NCBI RefSeq assembly: GCF_017562075.2
Contig: NC_054085.1
Span: 29,307,656 to 29,371,655, forward strand
Source: Anopheles merus
Lineage: Eukaryota; Arthropoda; Insecta; Diptera; Culicidae
Reading direction: 5' to 3'
DNA length: 64,000 nucleotides
This document shows, piece after piece, positions 50,536-63,900 of this stretch (positions within the stretch are counted from its first letter, which is position 1; every line of letters begins with the position of its first letter). The translations under genes were made by a program, and so were the position numbers. Under the pieces are notes generated by a model, which saw nothing but the letters and a program-made list of their open reading frames with translations, had not been told where the DNA came from and ran no database searches.

Positions 50536-51299
50536 ACTGCTCCTCTCTTTGTAAAGTTTCCATCCTAAAGGCCCAATATGCATTCGGAAGAAACACTGAT
50601 TTCCCATTTCAGGGACATGAGGCAGTTCCTTGAACATTGTAGCAGAATGAGTGTCTGCAACACAGACAACAGCGTTTGCAAAATCGTTCACCAACCAAGG
50701 CCAATCATCCCAAACTGTTCGACCAATCGACCAAACCGCTCCGGGGGCGAGCGGTTTTATTTGCAAACCTGGCCCAAAACCCCTAGCCCTAGTGCAGTCC
50801 TCCCTCTGTGAGTCACTCCGCATCGCTCCAATTGTGTGGCCATAAATATCGACAAAATAAACCATAAAGCAATCCACTGCGTCTCGCCCGCATCACAATG
50901 CCCCGGGTTGGCACAAACGTTTTTACAATCTCCCGAGAGAAGATGCAAAGGGCCCCTTTGTCCTTGAGTTCCTTTTTCTTTCTTGTTTCTTTCGTCGTTG
51001 TGTGTTGCTGCCATTTGCTTCTCATCTGGTGGTGTAAATAATTACATGCATTTAAACTGGACCAAAGACACACGGCCAAAGACAGAGCATGCACAGATTT
51101 GGTAGGACATTTGGTTGGTACGAGCAGTTTGCTGCTGGTGTCGTTGTGTGCTGTCATGCTGCAATACTGGACACAATCCGGGGGTTTTCGTGGCAGGTAA
51201 CGTAAGGCCTAAAACGGTCTACAGATCCTGCTGAGAAAAGTTGAGTAGGAAAAATGAGTCCCTGAAACACACACGCACACAACAGTTATGCTTTCTTCA

Positions 51300-52540
51300 A
51301 TTCAATCCATCAAACGTAACCTAACTTTTCAAAGAGAAAAACAAAAAACAGTTCAAAGGGGAATATCGCTCAGCTGTAAATAGTTAAGCCAAATTTTAAA
51401 TTCCCTTTACAAATATGTGTCAGTGGTCAACAAAATAGTCAAAATACACACACACACACACCCACAAATCAGACACACATTAAACATGATGGTACAATTT
51501 AAATGCTCGATGTTTGGTAGAGTTCCACCAGTGGAATCCGACTATATAATTGTTAATGTTTAATAGCGCGTGGATGGGCAAGGTAATGCCGCACACGCGC
51601 ACAACTAGATAATGTAATAAGGTAATAAGGCCAAATAAATGAAACCTGTGTCCCTCCTAATGAGCAGTCACTTAAAGATGATTCGAATGAACGGGAAGGT
51701 GCATGTTAGTATATATAAACAAAAGGTGCAATGTTCTAACCCACTTCTGTTGCTGTTTCATTTATTTAGAATCAAAATTTAGCATAAGCTCTTCCTTTTT
51801 CTTTTAAACCAATTAGGCGAAGAAGCTATCAATTAGTTGAAATCCCAAAAGAAAACAAAAAATTAGATATATTTAACAATTATAAATAAATGTACAATAA
51901 ACCATCCAAACAAAAGATAACAACCTTTATCGTAGCACAAAAACAAAAACAAAACAGAAGAAACAAAAGGAGCCGATTGCAAAAAGTGTTCCAATACATT
52001 TATAAATGTGTACCCCGTCGTGTAAGATTAGATGTTGGTTAGCGATATTCTTGAAAAGATGAAAGTGTACGAAACTGTTACAAACATTGTCGTTGTCGGA
52101 ACAGAAGCATCAGATAATAGAAAACATACACAGATGATGCACCAACAAAAATGGAATGCAAAAGAAGATTTGACATAGGAAAACTCCTACGACCATAGTA
52201 CAAATTTTTGCTCTAGAAAAAGAAACAAAAACAATTCTTGATAAACCCCCCTAAACAGTGTTTAATGTGTAAGCCAATTTAAAAGTACACTAAACCTTTA
52301 CGAACTTATGCAAAACTCAAAATGAAGAAATTGTAACTACCTCAAGAAAAACCAGCACTGCAGGAAAAAAATGGGAATAACAGGAATAAAACACACGTAA
52401 ACACACATGAAACAAATGAGATACGGAGAAGAGCAACGAACAAAAGGTGTTAAAAGAGATGTGCAAAAATAATGTGCAAAATTAAATGAATTTTAGCAGT
52501 GAACAAAAACCGAAATAAAACGTATTCTATAACAATACAC
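51300..52540 (+). other. A-rich block with many poly(A) signals, downstream of Kr
   Basis: A-over-T biased sequence on the plus strand with repeated AATAAA (such as 51635, 51886, 51895, 52386, 52513) and no coding frame. It could be the distal part of a very long Kr 3' UTR, the end of another transcript, or just biased DNA. I cannot choose among these from sequence. Confidence 0.3.
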
Positions 52541-54378
52541 AACAACGACCCCCGACTCTGGTGTGTGGAAGTGGGATGGTATTATTTGATGTGAAAGAAG
52601 AAGAAATGTGAAAGTGAAAGTGTGAGTTGCAAAAACAAAGGAGTGGATGAAAGGAGTGCAAAAAAAAAGACCGGGAAGCCCCTGTTACTACCTTTAGCCG
52701 GGGAATAACAGGACAATAAAAGGCAACACAACCGAGCGGGAAAGGAAGGAGCACAGTGTGAGCGCGAAAGGCTTCTTTTTGGTGTTTTTCAAAACTAAAA
52801 CAGTTACACACACAGGTTTTGCGCTACCGTACAGCGTCGTCGTGCTCGATGTAATCAAAAATTCCCTCATTATTATTGCTTTTAAAACACACCAACGCAA
52901 CGGCACAAAGCCCGCTGGGGGGGAAACAGAAAGGGGAAAAAGGAGTGTATGTAAATGCTGCACAAAACGAGGATACAGAGCAGTGGACCCTTTGAAACCC
53001 TATCGCAGCTAAAAATGAGCTCACGATTATATAAAAAAGCAACAAAAAAACGCAAGGCGCATCCAGAAGGGTAAAAACAACGGAAAACGCGTCCAACGGT
53101 ACGAGAATTGGGGAAAACAAAAAATTGCGCGGGCGCGCGCATTCCACCCCGAGTGGCAGCCATTTAATTTTAATGACTTGCTCACGCACGCACACACACA
53201 CCCGCAGCTATCCTGCAACTACCTGTGTATTGGTGTGAAGCGAAGCGTCGTTCTTCTTTTGCATTATCCTTTTTTGTTTTGTTTTAGGGGGGATCCGTTT
53301 TTTCAAGCAGGGGGGGAGCAATGGAAAGCCTTGTTTTTGATGTGGCTTTGAACGATTTTCTCTCTGTCTCTCTCTCTCACTCTCCAGCTGTCTCTTCGCT
53401 TTGTTTATACGCGCTCGTCCTCTTCATTAGTGTTTGCGCTGCGGTACCACCACCACCACACACACACACACAACCGTTCAGCTACGTCAGCGAAATGAAT
53501 CCAGGCAGACACGAGAGCGTAGCGCAGTGCAAGTGAAAGTGAAACGCGCGGAGCAGTAAAGAAGCCGTTAATGAGATTAATGTTAAGGGGTTCCGTTCTG
53601 CCAGCCGTAGCACGCGCGCGCTCTCCATTCTCTTTCTCCCTCGTGCGCGCTCGGTTCGCGCTTGATGTTTTCCTTTTCTGCCACTTGAGACACACGCACC
53701 CGACCCCGTTCGCCCACTTTGATTATCCCTGGCTTGGGGAGGGCTGGCGAGAGGCTGGTGTTCGCGTGCTTCGCGCGCCTCTTTGTTGTGGCCGTGCGCA
53801 CACCAACAGAAGGAGGCTGGACAAAGTATGTGTTTGCCGAGTTTCCTGTGCACCCTTCCGAGACCGGCCTGCAACCGGTTGTTGTACATAAAGCTCGCCA
53901 GAGCATTAAAAACAACAAAAAAAACGACAACCATCAACAACTGCGACCGCTGGTCCAAAACAAAAACGGGAGGAAAAAATACGCCATACCATGGACACAC
54001 CACCACCACAAGGACGAGCCCCGACGCGGGCCGGGATTTATCAATTTTTCGGCCAGCGTTTTACACAAAGTGAAGGAATTAAAATTGGGCAATCTGTTAC
54101 GCGGTGCCCGCGGTACGCGTGGCAGGGGCAGGTGTGCGCTTTGTTTCGATGTGTTGGTGTGCTCGATTTTTACATTCTTTTATACACACATTTTAAATGA
54201 GCAAACCAAAAAGAAAACGCTTTTCGCCCTTTTTTGTCTTTGCTTCCTTTTTGCTTTCTAAAAGGATAAAAATGCGCTCTCACGAGCGTTAGGCCCTTCC
54301 GTGCCGTGTCGATAAAGGCGCAGGAGCAGCAGCATCGTTCCGTGTTGGCTAATGAAAAGTAAATACACCCCTTTCGTC

Positions 54379-54402
54379 ATGGCGCCATGGCGTTCGCCAT
54401 GG
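54379..54402. repeat. Overlapping perfect palindromes
   Basis: CATGGCGCCATG (54379-54390) overlaps CCATGGCGTTCGCCATGG (54385-54402), the second with a 2-base centre. Function unknown. Confidence 0.8.
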
Positions 54403-56275
54403 GCATGGCTCAATTCCCGCGGATCCATTCGCCGTGGTAATAAAAGCGCCGCTACAATGCTTCATACACACACACATACTACGGCACATAAATTCAAGTA
54501 CATAGCGAGGAAGCAGCCCCACGGAAAGACAGTGAACAAAAAAATGGAAAAAACCCCAAAAAAAAAGGGAAAGCAAGCAAGCAGAGAGTGTTACTACTAC
54601 TAGCGCAATTACTTGCCGCGCTACTTTTGCTATTTCTGCCCAAAAGATGTAAATGAGATGAAAACTCTTTCCCACTTCCCTAGCATCCCTCTACCCCCCC
54701 CCCTCCACTGCTTCTTCCTTTTTTTCATCCTCATCTCGGACGACCATCTTTCTTTTCTTCATTTGGGAGGGATTTTTTTTTTGGCTCCTTCCTCTTCCTC
54801 GTCTCGTCGATGTTGCCAACGGTATCCTTTTGATTTTCTTCAACCGCCGCTTTTCCCGCTGTGTTTTCAACCGTGCGCAGCCAACAAAAAAAAAAAAAAC
54901 AACAAGGATGCCGGCATACCCGTGCCGAGCGTTTTAAGTCGTTCGTCTTTTGCGCCACCTTTTGCGCGGAGGAGCGAACGCTCGTCGGGGACGGAATTAA
55001 GATAGGTTTACGTTTCGTCTTCCTTCATGCAGGGTGTGCAAGAGGCTTCCGCGGCCTTTCCCTCTCATTACGCACTGTTTGCGGGAGATTCTTGTTTTTC
55101 CTCGCTTTCTGCTCCTACACCTCCTCCACCTCTGCCCCGTTCAAAGCAGATTCCTTCTCTTTTCTGCACCCGTCTGCGAGGTCGTGGCTCTGAAGATTCG
55201 GGCCCGAGCGAGATGCAAACCGGTGTGATAAAGAAGCATATTCAAATTCCTTTTTTTTTTTTCGTTACTTATCCCCTTTTCTTTAACTCGCTTTTTTCAC
55301 GACTTCTCCTTCACCCCGTGCGCTACACCTCCAGCTGTCTCCGCTAGATGGCTTCCTTCTGCGCCATCCATCCGTTAGTTGAACCGCTTTAGCTCATTTA
55401 TACACCTCCTTCGGTGTTCTTTCGGTGTGCATACCCCACACGTTTTCTCGGAACAATTCTGCCCCTCACGCACTGGCTGAAAGGGCTTTCACTAGAACGG
55501 GGGAATCACTAGAAATTACACTCATTAAAACCTCCACCTTGAGTGAGTGTGTGCAAGTGGGGCGCTGGAGCCTTGCCGATGCAAAGTAACAGATCTTGCC
55601 TACTTTCCACTTTCCCTTTTTTCTTTTCCCGGGATGCATGAGGGTGTACAGGACTTCCCAGCTTATGTGCGCCTTCGTTTCCCAGGGGAATCCGTTCCCT
55701 TGGCAACGCAGCACAACGGGTAAAACGGGTAAAGCTACCATTAAATGAGCGCAAACGCTACGCTCCGACTGTAGGATAATCCCCCGGCAGCACCGAGAAA
55801 ACGGGATACATTCTATCGGAACCGGTGCGAAGCTGACGGGTAGGCTGGTGGAAATTAATCAAACGCACCTTTGCGAAAGAGAAATGGATGGATTTTTGTG
55901 CGTTTAAGAAAGGAGCGCGGATGCAAACAAAATGGGAAATAAATGATTTTTTTAAAAAGGAAATTAATGAACGTAGGTTCATTTTTGGGTAATCCCTAGC
56001 AATTTCTGTTAAAAAAAGAGAAATGTTAAAATTTCAAACATTTAGCCAAATAGGAAAGTAATTGCTACAATTGCCAACATTTAGGCGCATCTTTTTATTT
56101 TTTCCCGAGTCAGTTCTATTTTTGCCATTTTACCGGTCTCTTACTAAAATTCAAATAAATAAAGCAACACTAATTACACATCAATGTGTTTAGGCAAGGT
56201 TGTTTGCTCCTTCAGATAATAAGTTATATACAAAAAGTTCACATTGGAGTTTAAAACCAACTGAATGTTAATCGC

Positions 56276-56345
56276 ATTGCATACATTTAGGCAAATTAGT
56301 AGACAAATTAGTGTCTATCGAATTGCATACATTTAGGCAAATTAG
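56276..56345. repeat. Two identical 24-base direct repeats, 46 bases apart
   Basis: Copies at 56276-56299 and 56322-56345 are identical (start ATTGCATACATTTAGG). Partial copies with TTTAGGCAA or TTTAGGCGC occur nearby at about 56082-56090 and 56190-56200, so this looks like an eroding short tandem array in AT-rich DNA. Confidence 0.85.
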
Positions 56346-57240
56346 GTAAGGTGATTTGAACTTTTTTTTATAATTTTATTATTGTAAAAATATTAAAATT
56401 AATTTATTTGATCTTACTTGATGCTAAAAAAATCAGAAAACTTCATGTAAATATTAACATAATTATAAGTCTTTGAAGAGCATCTTCTAAGGCGAACTAA
56501 CTAACTAATCAGAAAGGCATTTATTTTGAAATATTCTATGTTTAATGACAATTGATTCAATATATCAAGAGAAATAGGTATTAGTTCCGCAAATGCATTG
56601 GTTTTCATTTTATAGAATCTCTTTTTTCTCCACCTTAAGCTTTTACTAGGACACATGAATTTAAAAACATAAAACTTCTTAAAACCCCCTTTAGCAAACC
56701 CATTCTATGTAAATATGCTTCTTCATTTGCAGTGCCGTCTCGCCGCCTCCTGTCCCTTTAGATCCAACAATTTTCGTCTCCCTGCAGGCTTTCGCCCTTC
56801 CCCTTGGATACTAGATTCCTTAAACAGAGCATTACCCACCAAGACGACGTTCGGCGTCGGCGTGGCCGAAGGCACCGAAATCTAATCACGCATTCACGTG
56901 GAAGCATTAAAAATTTAAATTAAAGAAGTGTGAGGCGTGTTGTCGGCTGCGCACACACCGGCGGCAGTGGGTGGCGGTGGCGCAGTGGCACTAAAAAACT
57001 TCCCAAAAAATTACCGCCCAATAGGTTGGCGGCAGCAGCAAAAAAATAAAAAGGATGCTGCCCTGGAATGGGGCACACACAAAGTGTCTCTCGCGCACCA
57101 CCGTCTGTATTAGTGTGTGTGTCGTGGCGCCCTTCCCGTGGTAGTAATTGGGAGCTGTCAGGGCGCCGTGAGCTAAAACCCTACCACCCAGGCGGGAAGC
57201 GTACCGAAAGGGATGAACGACGTTTGATGATGGCGCAGAT

Positions 57241-57286
57241 GACAACGGAGACAACGGAGACAACGAAGACGAAGACGACGACGACG
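57241..57286. repeat. ACAACGGAG minisatellite grading into (GAC)n
   Basis: Three near-perfect 9-base units followed by GAAGACGAAGACGACGACG. No coding assignment. Confidence 0.85.
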
Positions 57287-60200
57287 TTTACTCCCAGCGA
57301 CACAACCCATTGCCGTGTTTTATATCTCCACGCTGGCACAGGAAGCAGCAGCACCCACGGCAGCCAACGGTTTTTCGCTCCCTCCGGAGAGTTTGCATCA
57401 CGTGCGATCGGGTGCGATGGTTCCCGTTCCATTAAGCATGCTTCATCCATCCTTCCTTCCCCCTCGGGGGCCGAACTCGTTCGTCGGGCGCCTCTCCTTT
57501 TCTCTTTCGCGCTTAATTCGTCTTATCGCGTTTCATTTTTATTAGAATTTTTAATGTATCCCAACATAAATTAAGGATAACAAAACGTAACCAAACGTTT
57601 CGGGTGTTTTGTGCTCTCCTGAAGTGTGTGTGTGTGTGTCCCTGCTGCCGGTATCCCTTTTTGCACTTTCGCTGCGTGGTCGCGGCCCCCGCAACGAGCT
57701 CCCGCACGAAAAAACGATTATGTACACTGCTGGAACGGTTTAAACCTTCCACACACACACACACCAAAAAAAAACACACCGGGAACATAGGATGGGAGGC
57801 CTTCGGAAAAGCGCGAAAAAGTTAGACAAAGAGAGAGAATGAGAGAGAAGCGAAAGGGCGAAGGAACAGAAATTAACAAGAAAGAGCGAAACGGCATCTA
57901 AATTGAAGCTACGCATACAGACGGAACCACCCCTTGCCTTGGAGTGGGGCGAGTTGGATGGCTTTTAACTCCGGTTAAAAGCAAAGTACATAAGCCTCAT
58001 CTTACAGTGATGGGGGAGCAGGGCGATAGGGAAAGAGCAGCCGGAGGAAAAGCACGGAACTTAAAAATAACTGCAGAAGAGGTAAGCGCACACAGGACCA
58101 AAACCGAGAGCGAGGGTGGTGCTAGCAAAAAAAAGAGAGAAGCATTAAAGAAGTCGAGAAGAAGTAAGCAAAAGATAGGAAAATTAAGCACCATCAACGG
58201 GAGCGCGGGCGGACGGGCGAGCTTGGGCGCGAAACATTTCGCGTGTTGCGTCCGCTAAGTGTATTGGTCGAACATTTTGCTGCTAAGTAATAGCGGGATG
58301 TTGGGCCAATCTTTGTGGGTGTCTGCGTATCTTTTTTTTTACTGAATTTATGATAAAAGAAGCGTCGTAAAAAATTTCTAAATCTAATGAAAGCACAAAT
58401 TAAGAAGACCGTTGTTGTAAACGTTTGTAAATGTAAAGAGATCATCTAACCAGTGTACTAAACACAGAGTTAAATTAGATTTTCTTTGTTGTACAATCTA
58501 ATATGCTAGCTTCTGTAAAGCTTTCTGTATACTATTAGCCCAACTCATCGTGATAAGAACTCTGGCAAATTATTGTACAAAGCTTTTATAGTTTTAGAGA
58601 CAAGATCAATTTTAATTTTTATTTCTTTCCCAGTTTTTTCATCATTAAATAAATTCAATAATAAAGACATTTATTTTTAAATAATAAATAATTCAATAGT
58701 TTTACAAATTAACAATTTATTATTTTTTTAATTTAAAGACATTAAATAATTCATTACATTCACAAATTTGTATACTGAAGAAAAACACAAAATTAACCAG
58801 CATAAACAAATGTGTGTACTAGACAAGGTCAAATTAATTGTTTAATTAAGCTAATTAAATTTCAATAATATTATATAGAAAAACATAAATTAAATTACAC
58901 CTGACACACTATACGTACGTTCGAAATAACACTATCATTGCAATTTAATTTGCATGAATAAACAATTCTTTTCCGATAAATTTGAAATGTTCTACAGTTT
59001 CCATTAGAACAAACACCACGCTAAACGACACCATGTTTCTTCCTTTTCGTCCTAGTCAAGGACTTTTGCCACAAACACATACACACCGGCCAACCCACCT
59101 CGCTGACCCCTATTTCGCCGTTGTTCAACCCATTCCAAAAAAAAACACATTCCGAAACGTTAAAAACATAACAATTTTACGTAGCCCACAACGAAAAGAA
59201 GGAAACAAAACACCACCCAGCAAACACACCCGTTCGTTTGTGTGCATGCGTACTAAGCGGACAGTACGAAAGTACAAAATCAACAACGGCAACAACAACA
59301 AAAACAAAACAAAACAAAAAAGCAGTAAAATACTTTCAACGTGGAATTACGCGAAAAACATGCCCCAACAGCAACCCCTTATTTCTTGCTAGTAGCTTTG
59401 TAGCAGCCAGTGTACTCCTCACAGTCTTCGCTTTGTTGTTGTCGTTGTCGACACTCATCCTTGCTTCAAAAAAAAAGAGGATAGCCGCGAGTTTTTGGAG
59501 TGCGCAGCATCCGCGAAAATGAAAGCGAAGTGACTGGAAATTAAAAGAAACCCCTCCACACCCCGGTACACGCGGAGGCGCGCACGAACGAGGATCCATT
59601 CCGTCCCTCTTTCATTCGCACTAACGCAGCTGTGTGCTAGGGATGGAAAAGGGATGAACATAAAAGGGGGAAACAAGCAAGCAAGGAGGTAAAAAGGGTA
59701 TGCAAATGAGTGTGTACATGAAGCGGGGAAAAGAGCAAAAGAATGCTGGCCAGAGCAGGCGCGCTTCGGGTTCGTGTCGCACGTTTCGCATTTCGCACCA
59801 CAAGAACCAAAGGGGAGATGGTGGTGGGTAGGAGGAAGTGATTTGGGGGGATGCGATGAACGTTGAGAAAGGGAAACCCTCCCTTTGCTTGCCTGACCGG
59901 CATAAAAAGTGCCCAATCTCTCGCTCGCTCTCTCTCTTTCTCTATCTCTCAACATCCCGAGGTGGGTAGTGATTTGACGTTTCAAGACACACGCACACAC
60001 GAACGCGATGCCTTTTAAATAATTTCATTAGAGAAAACGCTAAGCGCGTCCGAGCCTACGTCGGCGCGAGTTCCAACAAGCCCAGCATTACGAGAACTTT
60101 TCAACCCACCCATCTTCAGCGAGCGCTGCCCGTCAGAGTCCACCGAAAGCTGAAACGCATTTCGGAAGAGTGCTGGCCATTTCCGTTTCCTATTGTCGGG

Positions 60201-60785
60201 CGACAGACCCCCCCCCTTTCGTTTCCCCCCGCAATTCACAAGCGTTCGACTTCTCCCGCCCATCTTGCCGCGTCTTGATCACGAACGAAAACAACTCTCG
60301 GAAACCAATTTCGTGTTTTCATTGCTTTTTATTGCTCTCTTAGAATTGGTGTGAATCTTTGCCATTTTTTTTTTCTTTTTGCTCTGCCGTTGCTTTGCTT
60401 TGTTTGGCTCTCTGCCTTTTCCTTTCTATGCTTGTGTCTGTTGCTGCTGCTGCTGCGGCTGCTGATACTGCAGAAGGCACAGAAAAAGGCATTGCTACGA
60501 CTCCTTCACATGCAACAGCGTCATTAAATTGAAAGAAGACAATCGAACGCACAGTGCCTTTTCGGGGAGAGGACGGGTGTCCGTTGCACTGTCGTTATGA
60601 TTTTGCACTTGAAAGGAAATCCCTGTTCGCTTGGGTGTTATGCGAGCGTGGAAAAAGAAGATACTTTCAAAGTGTTTTAAAAAAGTACTTGGCGAGATAT
60701 ATTATTTATTGTTACTAAATGTACACGTTTATACGAGTTTTGATCATTTTAGTTTTGAAATAATTAAAAATTAAGTGGCTGTTGG

Positions 60786-60945
60786 TACAGTAGGTAACCG
60801 CTAACTGGATGAGTTTTATTGGAGTACTTTGTAACTGGAAGTTCTGCAACTGGAGTTATTTTCCAGTCCAGTCCTTCGAAATTCATAGCAAATGTGCATT
60901 TTTTTAAAACAAATTTAACCTCTCAGTTAGCGGTCACCTGCTGTA
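60786..60945. mobile_element. 160-bp inverted-repeat element (MITE-like), TA-flanked
   Basis: The left end 60786-60807 (TACAGTAGG...) and the reverse complement of the right end 60924-60945 match at 20 of 22 positions. TA dinucleotides lie at both outer edges. The inside holds two further copies of the AACTGGA motif (about 60832-60854). It is too short to code for anything. I do not know its family name. It is distinct in sequence from the element at 4575-5473. Confidence 0.7.
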
Positions 60946-63900
60946 CAGAATAATTTATACTGGTGCAAAACGCCTTAAAGTATGCAATCTTCTAGACATT
61001 ATTCACTTTTTAAGCCTTTGAATTGGGATTATGTTTGACCATTTATATTTTTGAACAACATCAGTTTATGTTTTCTGTTCTATCACGAAGCAGATTTGTT
61101 ATACGATATTGAGACACGTTACTACATTGTTATGATATCAGCAGTATAATCAAGTTAGTGCTAGACAAATGTTGTCTATACATGAAAGCAATATTATCTT
61201 CCACACTTATCCAAACAAATTGAAAACAAATCATATAACCTGCAGCATTGGAGATTGTAGGCACTTCCAACAAAGTAAATGATTAAATTCTCAGTATAGC
61301 GTGAAAATGTAATAATAATTAACGTTCTTTGCATTCGTGATATGGTTTAATAGTCGAATGAAGAAGAAAGGTTCGGCTGAAAATGCATGAAATACTGAAG
61401 TCCAATATAAGTTGATGAAATAATAATAATAATATATAACAGTTCCCATTCCCAACATATTTAGCGCAGTTGCACAGGTTTCTGTGTTCTATTTTACCAA
61501 CTAAACCAACGTTGAACTAAAAAAGTATTTTAAAATACCACAACCCCTGTAGATTGATTAAATATACTCCCCATTTCCGATACATTTCGATCGGTCCTTA
61601 ATCCTACAATCCGTATCATCACCCCACTCTATATCCTCTTTCACTCTAAAACTTTGCCAGACACCCAATACGCACACACCAACACACACACACACATGTC
61701 CTCACCGGCTGCAACCTGTCGTGGAAAGAGTTCGCTACTACGCGCCGTACGGAATATGGACATGTTTCATTTTGTCTAAATAAACATCGATTTATGCTGC
61801 CACCGCTGCATGTCACCGTTTGGTGGCTTCGAACGAGCTGTCTCAATTCCCGTCTGCCAGCAACCCGCCAATTCTTCCGGGAGAGCTGCGAGCTCCAGAG
61901 AGGTGTGAGTAAGTCTGCAACGCTTCCTGGGTCTGTTTTTCTTTTATTCTGCCCCTGCTCGTCTCGTGTGAGTGTGTGTGTGTGTGTCTTCCCTCGCCGT
62001 CTCGCGTAAGAGATTTTTCTTGTTTCGGGGCGGTTGGTTGGGTGGCCTGTTCGGAGACCAAAGATAGGCGCAATGGCAAATACCAGTGCCTTTGTACGTA
62101 CGCGCGCGCGTGTCTGTGTGTGCCCGCGAACGTATACTTTTTTGTATTTAACTGGCAAAATTAATAACCATAAATCTTACTTTTGATACATCTCGCCGTT
62201 TCTCCCAAGGGGCAGCAGGCGGGGTGGCAATGGCACACTCAAGCCAAGTTGTCTTATATACCCTCCCACCAAGGGGTGGAAAACAAGGAAGCCAAAACCC
62301 CCGTCTGCGCGTATGCAAAGTATCAACCTGCGAAGAAGCTTTACATATCAGCAGCAAACCCCTTTTCTTTGCGTGGCACCGTTCTTTTTTTTTCGTTCCG
62401 TTTCCTCATATCGTATCCCCTCTTTCCCTTTCTCCCGTATAAAATCGTTTAAATGTAAACGTAATCATTCCCGGCTGGAGTTCCATTCCCCGGGAAGGCA
62501 ACAGCTTGGAATGTGGATGGGCGTAAAGAGAGAGAAAGAGAGTATTGCCATCCTTTCTTTATTCCCCATCTGGCGCCGTTCATCATCATCATCATCATTT
62601 CGGGCATCATTTATACCCCTTTTGATGTTGTGGCCCTTTAGAGGGAGAAGGGAAACGCTTAAATGTTTTCATTTCTGTTGCGAAAGTGGGGATTCTTTTT
62701 TGGACTCATAAACCACGCTACTTCCAACATGGCTGTGTGCCGTTATGAACAATAAACTAAAATAGCTTCATTTTATGAAGGTTTTGTGCAGCATTTCGTT
62801 GAATATTATTTCTCAGTTGTAATCTTTTTGAACGATTTTTCGTAAATGTCTATTAATTAATAGATAGTATGCGTGTTGCTATTGCAACGATTTAAACATT
62901 ATTGCGCTAATATTATAATTGTAATATAGTTAAAGGATTGTTTATCATTAATAATTCACCACAGTACGCTAAATTATATTCTGTCAGAATCTAAAATAAT
63001 GTTTCTTTTTTACCAATATCATTTATAATACTGTTGAAAAGGTTTTTATTTAATAACTGTACGCAAACCGTTACGCACAGGTGAAGAAAGGTGCAAAGCT
63101 TGCACTTTCGGTACCTAACGGGACGCGCCATACGATCAACCGTTTCCGGTTTGTTTTGCTTGATTGATAATAAAACTTTTTTTTTCTTCGATCGCTTACT
63201 AAATAAAAAGGAGTCGTTTTCGTCCATCAAAACCACACCAAATAAAGGTTTATTCCTTTTCTACCTCATACGCTACACTTCGTTAATCCTTCATATCCTG
63301 AAACGGAGTGGTAGCCTTTTTTTTTTGAATCATCTTTACCCAAACTCGCCGCTTGCAGAGTGTGTATATCCCGCTAGTTCGGATTGCAGAACACAGAAGG
63401 ATTAATATTACACCGTCTGGTTTCGTGCCCCGACCTCAAAACCCTCAATCGGAAAAAAACACACACCCACATGCATGAGTTTGTTTTAAGATGTTCTTTT
63501 ACCTCTCTTTTTCTCTCTCTCGTACCAAAATCGAACCTCAAACTCAATCCATCCTCTCACGCACATTCCGCAATGTGCGTTAGCTGGTTACGCTGTAGGT
63601 AACAGTTTCTGTTTTTTTCCTCCCTTTTAGTGAACGGGATTCTCCAAGACGGATTTCTACAGATTCCCGTTCCTTTTATAACATCGCACGAAAAAAAAAA
63701 CTGCGACAAAAGAAGCGACGGAGAAGAGAACAAAAAAGGATGTTTACAGTGCACCTTTGGTACAGTGTCGCACTCGTACAACATGTGTTCCGCGAGGACC
63801 CGGGATCAAGGGATGCCTCCGATAGTACGAAAAGGTGTCTGTTTGATTTGTGGTTGATTGATTGTCTATCAACCACGGGGGATAAGGGAAGGTGATGGTG

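Larger units (their letters stand above)
49401..60785. other. Non-coding DNA downstream of Kr
   Basis: Apart from separately listed items, I see GC-rich pyrimidine-biased stretches (53320-53700, 54660-55350), GA/CT runs (57823-57856, 59916-59950), and AT-rich islands (55950-56700, 58260-59000). A near-perfect Kr site (AGGGGTTAA, reverse strand, 50173-50181) lies 2.3 kb after the Kr stop. No gene recognised. Confidence 0.55.
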
